Below the pieces are notes generated by a model. It was not told the DNA's origin, did not search any database, and saw nothing but the letters and a program-made list of their open reading frames with translations. The translations under genes were made by a program, and so were the position numbers. DNA of 64,000 bases from Polynucleobacter sphagniphilus (GTDB lineage: Bacteria; Pseudomonadota; Gammaproteobacteria; Burkholderiales; Burkholderiaceae), in the NCBI RefSeq assembly GCF_001953355.1, contig NZ_MPIY01000017.1:248001-312000 (forward strand), in the 5' to 3' direction. Of this stretch, positions 57,129 through 64,000 are shown piece by piece; the first letter of the stretch is position 1; the number at the start of each line of letters is the position of its first letter.

Positions 57129-58909
57129 TAAGCGGGGGTAAGTGCAAACTGCTGTGGGGCCTGAGAAGAATGTAGAACAGCCATAGACTCATGCTCTAAG
57201 TCATCGCGGTAGAAAGAGAAAGCAATTGGCATATCTTCTTGTAGGCTGCCGAGTAATTGATCTAGGCGAGCGCTGGTGACGCGCTGACCGTTTATGTTGG
57301 CAAGTAAATCGCCTGCAGCAAGGCCTGCTGATTGAGCCGCTCCGCCATCCAAAACAGCAGTGATTTTCAGCCAGCCATTGATTTCCGTGTAGCGTATGCC
57401 CAGTTGCAGTTTGATGCGCTCGAGCTGAGTTTGCTTCTTTGGGCTTACTAAAATGGCTTTAGGATCAAACCACTTTTGCAGTGGAATATCTTTTACGCCA
57501 AAAATGTAATCTGATTTAAAGCGACTCCATATTTTAGTAAAGCCATCCCCTAGTAAATTAAATATCAGCGGGTCCAAGCCATCTTCAGCGATCCCTACTT
57601 GATTGACCCCGTGTGTTTGCCAGATGAGGCGCATGAGGTCATCAAGCGATTTGCGGTGATTGGTAAATTGGCGAATGCTTAAATCTAGTCCCAATGCTAA
57701 AAGCGCACCTTTGCCGTAATAACTGACAACCTTGTTGGCCGTGTTTTCGTCGACCTGATAGTACTTTGTCCAAGCATCAAAAGAGCTATCGGCTAAGCTT
57801 TGTTTTGTTCTTCCTGGTCCACGCAACACGCTATTCCAGTTCTCAGCAAGCAAATTTAAATAGGTTTTTAGATCAATCCGCTTGCTGCGAAACAGTTGCA
57901 AATCATCGTAGTAGCTTGTGAAGCCCTCAAACAGCCAGAGTAAGCGCGTATGGTTGCGACGGTCTAGCTGATAGGGTTGAAATGATTTAGGCTGAATTCT
58001 TTTTACTAACCATGCATGGAAATACTCATGACTGCATAGGCCCAAGAATTCACGATAGCCCGCCTCATCAAGAGGCACCGCATTTTGTGGGAGTTGATCC
58101 CGCCGGCACAATAATGCAGTGCTGTTACGATGCTCAAGTCCACCATAACCAGCGAGCACAGCATTTACCAAAAAGAGGTAACTATTAAATGGTGCTTGCT
58201 TTGCTTTTGGCTCAAAGAGCCCGATGGTAGATGAGCAGATTGCCTGAAGATCGGTCGCAAGATGCGCCGCATCAACTTCATGAAGGCATCCCTGAATCGC
58301 CATTGCATGTGGTGTGCCATTGCTCTGCCAATGGATCATCTGAAATTCACCAAAAGCAATTGGGTGATCTAGTAAATCATCATAATTTTTGGCTAAGTAA
58401 AAACCGTAGCCCTTTGGATCAGTTTTAACAGCGCGCAAGCTCGTTTGAATTGTCCAGTGCGCTGTTGCGGCAGACTCACTAGGAACAAGGGCGAGTGCGC
58501 AGGGCAAATGCTCTTGGCCCTTGACAGCAAAACATAAACTGCTTGGATTGAAAAACCCGCGTTCATGATCTAGATAGGCTGCGCGTACAGAAGAATCGAA
58601 GGCATACACCGTAGTCAAAATTTCAACTGGACTATTGACCTTGGGAAGACGCCATTGATCGTTATCTATTCTTTCTAGCGTCAGCGGTTTAGTTCTATCA
58701 CCCTCTAGATAGGCATCTATCGTTTCAATTTGTTTGCTGAAATCACGGATTAAATAGCTACCCGGAATCCAGGAAGGCATTTGAATGATTTGCCCATGCG
58801 GATCTGGGCGTGCAATGCGTAATTTAACTGCAAAGCGATGGCCGTGAAGATCTGCAGGCCAAACTGTATAAACAATTTCAGGTAAATCAGAACTCAAGCT
58901 AGTGCTCAT
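57128..58909 (-). CDS. M61-family metallopeptidase with PDZ domain
   Basis: 593 residues. The zinc motif HEYFH (in CSHEYFHAWLVKRIQP) lies near residue 296 with a downstream glutamate region (WLFEGFTSYYDD). An N-terminal beta domain and a C-terminal PDZ domain (GLAAGDLLANINGQRV near residue 525) complete the M61 layout. No signal peptide is evident. Glycyl aminopeptidase-like activity is known for the family; the substrate here is unknown. Confidence 0.9.
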   Translation of the reverse strand: MSTSLSSDLPEIVYTVWPADLHGHRFAVKLRIARPDPHGQIIQMPSWIPGSYLIRDFSKQIETIDAYLEGDRTKPLTLERIDNDQWRLPKVNSPVEILTTVYAFDSSVRAAYLDHERGFFNPSSLCFAVKGQEHLPCALALVPSESAATAHWTIQTSLRAVKTDPKGYGFYLAKNYDDLLDHPIAFGEFQMIHWQSNGTPHAMAIQGCLHEVDAAHLATDLQAICSSTIGLFEPKAKQAPFNSYLFLVNAVLAGYGGLEHRNSTALLCRRDQLPQNAVPLDEAGYREFLGLCSHEYFHAWLVKRIQPKSFQPYQLDRRNHTRLLWLFEGFTSYYDDLQLFRSKRIDLKTYLNLLAENWNSVLRGPGRTKQSLADSSFDAWTKYYQVDENTANKVVSYYGKGALLALGLDLSIRQFTNHRKSLDDLMRLIWQTHGVNQVGIAEDGLDPLIFNLLGDGFTKIWSRFKSDYIFGVKDIPLQKWFDPKAILVSPKKQTQLERIKLQLGIRYTEINGWLKITAVLDGGAAQSAGLAAGDLLANINGQRVTSARLDQLLGSLQEDMPIAFSFYRDDLEHESMAVLHSSQAPQQFALTPA

Positions 58910-58940
58910 TGTGTATGTCGTCGCTAGTGATTTTGGGCGG

Positions 58941-59663
58941 TTATTTCTGTGCGTTCAATTTCTTTTCGATATCTGCAATTTGTGCTGCCCCAGGTATGCG
59001 ACTGCCATCAACAAAAAAGAGAGTGGGGGTGCCTGTAATTCCATACGTTTTGGCGAGAAGCAGATTTTTATCTAATGGCGTGGTGCAATCTGTTTTACCG
59101 CTTAAGGGCGTGCCATTAATCATCCAATCGGTATACGCTTTTGATGGGTCAGCGGAGCACCAAATTTGTTTAGCTTTCACTGTTGAGTCGGCGGAGAGTA
59201 TCGGAATGAGATAGGTGTAGATGGTGACATTCTCTAGTTGCTGCATTGATTTTTCTAAACGCTTGCAGTAGCCACAATTCGGATCGGCAAACACTGCTAG
59301 TTGGCGCGAGCCATTGCCATGAATAGTTTTAAATGCGTTTGCTTGTGGTAGGTCAGACCATTTGATGCGATTTAAATCAGACTGCCTTAGTTCGGTAATA
59401 TTTTTTCCGGTAGCGACTTCGATAATGTCACCCTGAATTAAATACTTACTATCTTTATCAGTGTAGAAGACATCGCTTCCAACAAGCACTTCATATACTC
59501 CAGCGATTGGTGATGGGCTAACGCTTTTAATCTTTGCGCTAGTGCCGAGCTTTTTCTGAAGATCGATCTTAATTTGCTGTTCAGATTGTGCATAGCTTAC
59601 TGTTGCAAAAAACACAGTAGTGTAGATGAGTATTAAAGCGGCTACAAATTTATTCAAAATCAA
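58941..59663 (-). CDS. dsbC: Thiol:disulfide interchange protein DsbC
   Basis: 240 residues with a signal peptide (AALILIYTTVFFATVSYA), an N-terminal dimerisation domain, and a thioredoxin fold with active site CGYC (FADPNCGYCKRLE) near residue 135. A cis-proline loop (GITGTPTLFFVDG) follows. It repairs wrong disulfides in the periplasm. Its start overlaps the stop of the upstream Ubi-type gene by 14 bases. Confidence 0.93.
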   Translation of the reverse strand: MILNKFVAALILIYTTVFFATVSYAQSEQQIKIDLQKKLGTSAKIKSVSPSPIAGVYEVLVGSDVFYTDKDSKYLIQGDIIEVATGKNITELRQSDLNRIKWSDLPQANAFKTIHGNGSRQLAVFADPNCGYCKRLEKSMQQLENVTIYTYLIPILSADSTVKAKQIWCSADPSKAYTDWMINGTPLSGKTDCTTPLDKNLLLAKTYGITGTPTLFFVDGSRIPGAAQIADIEKKLNAQK

Positions 59664-60912
59664 TATCTCCTAATGCGCGTTCAATCAGGCGCTGTTTAAT
59701 AAAGTGGCTTTTATTGACCAGACCCAGCCCCCAGTTGCGAATTTGGCGCTCAGCACTACTCGAGCCTGAAAATAATTTTTTGAGCTTGTCTGTAACCCAT
59801 AGTAAGGCGTCAGTATCGCCTTGGCGCTGACGCTCATAACGACGTAAAAGCACCAGATCACTGAGCGATCTAAATGCTTCACGCTGATTCAAAATGTGAA
59901 GTAGCGAAGCCACATCGCGCATACCTAGGTTTAGTCCTTGCCCTGCCAAAGGGTGCATCACGTGGGCAGCATCGCCAATCAGCACAACCTTGGGGAATTG
60001 TGCGGGACCAATAAAACGTTTGGCACGAATTTTTCTTAATGGAAAAGCGGCAACTTCAGAATTCAGTGTGAGATTACCCAGCTGTTTGCAAATCGCACCG
60101 CCAGCAATCTCTTCAAATTGCTTTACCCAAGCAGTTTGATCCAGTTTGAGAAGTTCAGCAGCTTTTTCTGGCGAAGTTGACCACACCATGGAGGCTTGCT
60201 GATGAGGAAGTGGGAGCATTGCAATGATATCGCCATCCGGTAAGAACCATTGATAGGCCGTTTCCAAATGGGGGTGAGTACAAATCCAGTTGGCAACTAC
60301 AGCGCTTTGCGAATAACTTTCTTCGCTGGCTTCAATGCCAATCGCAGAGCGAATTTGCGAATGAGCACCGTCTGCTGCAATGACAATTTGGGCGCGTATA
60401 GACTCACTCTTTGCCAAGTGAAGGGTGGTACCATCTTGATCCACATCGATGGTTTGCAAGCTATCACTGCAGCGTTCTAATTTATTTTGGAAGCGACTCG
60501 CTTGATCTAAAGTGTGTTCAATTAAATTGGACTCACCAATCCAGGCCAGTTGAGGTGTGCCAGATTCGAAGGCTGATAAATGCAGTTGATCGGTTTTCTG
60601 GGCGCGATCCCCATAAATACGCATGTCGCGCACTGGCTGCATGCGGCCGTGATCCAAGGCATCCCAAATTTGTAAGCGACGGAGTATTTTTTGCGTGCCG
60701 GGTGAAAAGGCATAGATTCGTTGTCCCCACTGAGGGCCTTGAGGGCTGGGGCATGGGTTTGCTAAATCAGGTGCAATTTGGACGGTTTGTAGACCCATTT
60801 GGGCTAAACCGAGCGCACAAGCCTTACCAACAATGCCTCCGCCAACAACGGCGACATCAAAAGTGCGTGTTTGGGCCAGTTTATTTGGGTTATTTTGGTG
60901 TGCATCAGACAT
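59650..60912 (-). CDS. UbiH/UbiF-family FAD hydroxylase
   Basis: 420 residues, class A flavin monooxygenase. The FAD-binding VVGGGIVGKACALGLAQ lies near residue 21, and the second FAD motif GDAAHVMHPLAGQGLNLGMRD near 318. It most likely hydroxylates the ubiquinone ring; the sequence alone does not tell UbiH from UbiF or UbiI. Ubiquinone feeds the bc1 complex encoded at 44 kb. Confidence 0.9.
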   Translation of the reverse strand: MSDAHQNNPNKLAQTRTFDVAVVGGGIVGKACALGLAQMGLQTVQIAPDLANPCPSPQGPQWGQRIYAFSPGTQKILRRLQIWDALDHGRMQPVRDMRIYGDRAQKTDQLHLSAFESGTPQLAWIGESNLIEHTLDQASRFQNKLERCSDSLQTIDVDQDGTTLHLAKSESIRAQIVIAADGAHSQIRSAIGIEASEESYSQSAVVANWICTHPHLETAYQWFLPDGDIIAMLPLPHQQASMVWSTSPEKAAELLKLDQTAWVKQFEEIAGGAICKQLGNLTLNSEVAAFPLRKIRAKRFIGPAQFPKVVLIGDAAHVMHPLAGQGLNLGMRDVASLLHILNQREAFRSLSDLVLLRRYERQRQGDTDALLWVTDKLKKLFSGSSSAERQIRNWGLGLVNKSHFIKQRLIERALGDIDFE

Positions 60913-60952
60913 AACTCGATGATATCGAAACCGAGCCCTTTACAATACGTTC

Positions 60953-62047
60953 ATGTCTTTGAAATGTGGCATCGTCGGCCTGCCTAATGTCGGCAAATCT
61001 ACCCTCTTTAACGCGCTTACCAAAGCTGGAATCGCTGCAGAAAACTATCCCTTCTGCACGATTGAGCCCAATGTAGGTGTTGTTGAGGTTCCTGACCCCC
61101 GTTTAGCGGCTTTGGCTGAGATCGTCAAGCCAGAGCGGATACTTCCTGCCACAGTCGAGTTTGTCGATATTGCTGGTTTAGTGGCGGGCGCCTCCAAAGG
61201 AGAGGGTCTTGGTAATCAGTTTTTGGCGAATATTCGCGAAACCGATGCCATTACCCATGTGGTGCGTTGTTTTGATGATCCCAACATCATTCACGTTGCC
61301 GGGAAAATTGATCCAATTGCAGATATTGGCGTAATTGATACTGAGCTGGCCTTATCTGATCTCACTACGGTGGAGAAAACATTAAATCGCTCCTCTAAGG
61401 CCGCCAAATCAGGAAATGACAAAGAAGCTGCCGCATTAGTAGCTGTGTTGACTAAAGTGCAAGCCCACCTAGATCAGGCTTTACCGGTGCGCAGCATGCA
61501 GTTAACGGAAGAGGAAAATCTTGTTTTAAAGCCACTGTGCTTGATTACAGCCAAACCAGCGATGTATGTTGCCAATGTGAAAGAAGATGGATTTAGTAAC
61601 AACCCACACTTAGATGCTGTAATTGCGCATGCCGCTAAAGAGGGTGCTCCAGTTGTGGCGGTCTGCGCCGCAATTGAGGCAGAAATCGCTGATTTGGATG
61701 ATACTGATAAGGCCGAGTTCTTGTCAGATCTAGGTATGGATGAGCCGGGCTTGGACCGCGTTATTCGTGCTGGCTACCGTCTTTTGGGCCTGCAAACCTA
61801 CTTTACGGCTGGTGTTAAAGAAGTGCGTGCATGGACGATTCATCAGGGTGATACTGCCCCACAAGCTGCTGGCGTGATCCATACTGATTTTGAGCGTGGC
61901 TTTATTCGCGCGCAGACTATTGCCTACGATGATTTCATTCAATTTAAAGGTGAAGCCGGCTCCAAAGAGGCTGGAAAAATGCGTGCAGAGGGCAAAGAGT
62001 ATGTTGTCAAAGATGGCGATGTGCTCAACTTTCTGTTTAATGTATAG
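60953..62047 (+). CDS. ychF: Ribosome-binding ATPase YchF
   Basis: 364 residues, full length. P-loop [14 protein letters not shown] near residue 8, switch region [18 protein letters not shown] near 67, coiled coil, and a C-terminal TGS domain with [16 protein letters not shown] and [15 protein letters not shown]. It is an Obg-family protein with ATP preference. It is divergent from the Ubi-type gene. Confidence 0.97.
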   Translation: MSLKCGIVGLPNVGKSTLFNALTKAGIAAENYPFCTIEPNVGVVEVPDPRLAALAEIVKPERILPATVEFVDIAGLVAGASKGEGLGNQFLANIRETDAITHVVRCFDDPNIIHVAGKIDPIADIGVIDTELALSDLTTVEKTLNRSSKAAKSGNDKEAAALVAVLTKVQAHLDQALPVRSMQLTEEENLVLKPLCLITAKPAMYVANVKEDGFSNNPHLDAVIAHAAKEGAPVVAVCAAIEAEIADLDDTDKAEFLSDLGMDEPGLDRVIRAGYRLLGLQTYFTAGVKEVRAWTIHQGDTAPQAAGVIHTDFERGFIRAQTIAYDDFIQFKGEAGSKEAGKMRAEGKEYVVKDGDVLNFLFNV

Positions 62048-62078
62048 ATGCTCAAAACAGCTTAGCTAGCCTTGCAAA

Positions 62079-62110
62079 AAAAAGCCCTTACATTTCTGTA
62101 GGAGCTTTTT
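62079..62110. terminator. Terminator between ychF and the convergent winged-helix gene
   Basis: AAAAAGCCCTTACA (62079-62092) and TGTAGGAGCTTTTT (62097-62110) pair with one mismatch and one wobble around TTTC. The A and T runs on both sides allow termination in both directions. Confidence 0.8.
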
Positions 62111-62130
62111 GTTGCTAGCTTGGAAGTGGT

Positions 62131-62481
62131 CTAGTTCGCCTTAACGGCCTTCTCTAGACATTTTGAAATCTCTTCATAGCGTTTTAAGGCCAATTGTGTT
62201 GGTAATACCTCTTTTTTGCGACCATCATCATTGGCAACCATTTTGATATAGCCCATGGCACTCAAATTTTTGAGGCGGCCATGTAAAGTCGCTTGAGAAC
62301 CCAAGTCGGCAAGAGAAATTAGATCGCCTACTAAGGTCGATTCATTAGCTTGGTATGACAATACGATTTTATTAAGCAAGCCTTCTTCGATGTTGTCCAG
62401 TTTTTTCCCTGGATTAATGCGATCTAAGACATCGATCAGATTTAAAAATCGTAGATAGGATGAGGGTTTATTACTTGGCAT
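62131..62481 (-). CDS. Winged-helix protein, MarR-like
   Basis: 116 residues. The segment STLVGDLISLADLGSQATLHGRLKNLSAMGYI is a winged helix-turn-helix, followed by a basic wing (NDDGRKKEVLPT), as in MarR-type regulators. There is no ligand domain. The target is unknown; it is divergent from the membrane protein gene at 62580, which it may control. Confidence 0.7.
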   Translation of the reverse strand: MPSNKPSSYLRFLNLIDVLDRINPGKKLDNIEEGLLNKIVLSYQANESTLVGDLISLADLGSQATLHGRLKNLSAMGYIKMVANDDGRKKEVLPTQLALKRYEEISKCLEKAVKAN

Positions 62482-62579
62482 GTTTTGGATGATTTGCTTA
62501 GATGCTTTTATGAGTATATTCCCTTAAAGTACAAAAATAATTAAGAAGCTACTACTTAAATCAAATTATATTGTTCGCA

Positions 62580-63140
62580 ATGACTAAGTACACAACAGAA
62601 GGTCTCATTGGCATTGCAATTAGCGCGATTACTTACGCGCTACTTTTTTATCTAAATGACTGGTTAACGCAGTATGTAGCCTATGGTTTGGGTGTGAGCT
62701 GGATTTATTTACCCGCTGGCTTACGTTTATTTTTAACCCTCATCTTTGGATTTCCTGGTGCGCTTGGTATTGCATTAGCCACTTTTTTAATTAGCCACTT
62801 GGGCGTCTTCTCGCAAGACCTCGTCACTTGCATTGGTATTGCAATCATTTCAGGCTTTGCGCCCTATCTTGCGAGAGTGTTTGTTTTAATGAATATCAAG
62901 ATTGCACCAGATTTAAGCGATCTTAATTTCCCCAAGCTCTTATTTTGCATGGTGATTTATGCCTTATTCAGCTCTGGTTTGCATCAATGGTGGTTTGCCA
63001 CTAGAGGCCTTGCAAATACTGGGGGTATTAATTACTTTATTGCGATGTTTACGGGCGATGTAATGGGCACAGTTTTGATGGTGACCAGTATTAAGTATGG
63101 TCTAGATTATTTAAAGGATTTCAGAAAAATAAGGCCTTAA
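62580..63140 (+). CDS. MASE1-like integral membrane protein of unknown function
   Basis: 186 residues with about five hydrophobic helices. Segments such as [30 protein letters not shown] resemble the MASE1 sensor domain, but no signalling output domain follows. ATG 62580 is preferred to the TTG at 62571. The last 20 bases overlap the convergent trpC gene. Confidence 0.65.
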   Translation: MTKYTTEGLIGIAISAITYALLFYLNDWLTQYVAYGLGVSWIYLPAGLRLFLTLIFGFPGALGIALATFLISHLGVFSQDLVTCIGIAIISGFAPYLARVFVLMNIKIAPDLSDLNFPKLLFCMVIYALFSSGLHQWWFATRGLANTGGINYFIAMFTGDVMGTVLMVTSIKYGLDYLKDFRKIRP

Positions 63141-63924
63141 GTCCTTCGCCTGGGTCGTTTGCGCGCATAAAGGCTTCCCCCACCAAAAATGCATTCACAT
63201 TATGCTCACGCATCAGTTCAACGTCATTGCGACCCATGATTCCTGATTCAGTCACCAAGGTTTTATCCTGCGGCACCATAGAGAGTAGGGATAGGGTTGT
63301 TTGGAGAGTTACTTCAAATGTTTTGAGGTTGCGATTATTAATCCCAAGTAGAGGTGTTTTGAGTTCGAGAGCGCGCTCGAGTTCTGCGGCATCATGCACT
63401 TCTACTAGAACATCAAGGCCTAACTCGTGAGCACACACCTCAAGCTCTTTCATCTGATGAAGTCCAAGGCAAGCAACAATCAATAGAATCGCATCAGCCC
63501 CAATGGCACGAGCTTCATAGATTTGATAGGGGTCAATCGTAAAATCTTTTCTTAAGACTGGAATCTGGCATGCTGCACGCGCCGCTTGGAGATAGGCATT
63601 GCTGCCTTGAAAGTAGTCTGTATCAGTTAAAACCGATAAACAGGCTGCACCATTTTTTTCATACGTTTTTGCAATTTCTGCTGGAACAAAGTGGTCACGC
63701 AGAATGCCTTTGCTGGGGCTAGCTTTCTTGATTTCAGCAATCACCCCAGGCATTCCTGCGGCAATCTTTTGATGGATAGCATGAATGAAGCCACGTGTTT
63801 TCAGCAAGGGATCATGTTGATTGGCCTCTGCTTGTTCACGCTGATTTGCCAGCGAGATTTTTTTTGAGTGTGCCGCAACCTCTATTTTTTTGGTCGCAAC
63901 AATTTTATCGAGAATATCGCTCAT
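63121..63924 (-). CDS. trpC: Indole-3-glycerol phosphate synthase
   Basis: 267-residue TIM-barrel enzyme of tryptophan synthesis. Key segments: [14 protein letters not shown] near residue 65, [37 protein letters not shown] near 127, [13 protein letters not shown] and VTESGI. It is monofunctional (not fused to TrpF). It lies directly downstream of trpD on the same strand. Confidence 0.96.
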   Translation of the reverse strand: MSDILDKIVATKKIEVAAHSKKISLANQREQAEANQHDPLLKTRGFIHAIHQKIAAGMPGVIAEIKKASPSKGILRDHFVPAEIAKTYEKNGAACLSVLTDTDYFQGSNAYLQAARAACQIPVLRKDFTIDPYQIYEARAIGADAILLIVACLGLHQMKELEVCAHELGLDVLVEVHDAAELERALELKTPLLGINNRNLKTFEVTLQTTLSLLSMVPQDKTLVTESGIMGRNDVELMREHNVNAFLVGEAFMRANDPGEGLKALFF

Positions 63925-63935
63925 GAATTCAGTAA

Positions 63936-64000
63936 TTAGTTAATTTGGCTGGCGCTTACAAATTGATTGAGTTTTTGACGGGCTGCTCCTGAGGCAATTG
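63936..64000 (-). CDS. trpD: Anthranilate phosphoribosyltransferase, 3' end
   Basis: Only the last 21 codons are in the window, running off its right edge. They read [18 protein letters not shown] and end in TAA at 63936-63938, matching the usual TrpD C-terminus (ASGAAxxKL). The trpD-trpC order supports the call. Confidence 0.8.
   Translation of the reverse strand, partial: IASGAARQKLNQFVSASQIN

Overview
The window looks like a chromosomal segment of a freshwater betaproteobacterium close to Polynucleobacter (Burkholderiaceae). This rests on gene order and protein character: an mla operon with mlaA inside it leading to murA and his genes, petABC followed by sspA-sspB, short-form HisG, a moderate G+C content and small intergenic gaps. 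No database search was possible, so the genus is an inference.

Layout. 1-2.1 kb: 3' part of a class A penicillin-binding protein, then a REP-associated Y1 transposase (RAYT) with one REP-like hairpin. 2.2-8.5 kb: glutamate synthase gltB-gltD. 8.5-15.5 kb: lipid-asymmetry operon mlaFEDACB, an ABC-2 exporter pair, a BolA-type gene and murA. 15.5-23.2 kb: histidine biosynthesis hisG-D-B-H-A-F-I-E on the + strand, with hisC and a higBA toxin-antitoxin pair on the - strand between hisD and hisB. 23.2-25.1 kb: HIT protein and tatABC. 25.1-26.5 kb: Sel1-repeat protein.

26.7-37.4 kb is the accessory region. A module of porin, entericidin-like lipoprotein, two tiny genes and a DUF6641-like gene occurs twice (26.7-29.3 and 33.2-35.7 kb). 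Between the copies lie a hairpin-rich stretch of about 860 bp that looks mostly non-coding, a short tyrosine recombinase, a coiled-coil protein, and a second, larger tyrosine integrase broken by one base in a homopolymer. The second module copy is cut by a complete IS3-family element (1235 bp). The two tiny genes are too short for ordinary ORF calling, but both are conserved between the copies, together with a hairpin and a non-Shine-Dalgarno leader. This is the best candidate here for something undescribed.

37.5-43.4 kb: an RND efflux operon (pump, membrane fusion protein, outer-membrane factor) with a clear terminator. 43.6-48.1 kb: mscL, cytochrome bc1 (petABC), sspA, sspB. 48.1 kb: tRNA-Thr(TGT). 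48.2-64 kb: mostly housekeeping genes: TPR/glycosyltransferase-like protein, MFS transporter, rmuC, grxD, prmC, prfA, hemA, ung, M61 peptidase, dsbC, a Ubi-type hydroxylase, ychF, a winged-helix protein, a membrane protein, trpC and the 3' end of trpD.

Together the core genes cover ammonia assimilation, histidine and tryptophan synthesis, cell envelope building and lipid homeostasis, Tat export, respiration and translation termination. The accessory segment holds outer-membrane genes that appear to have been duplicated and reshaped by recombinases and an IS.
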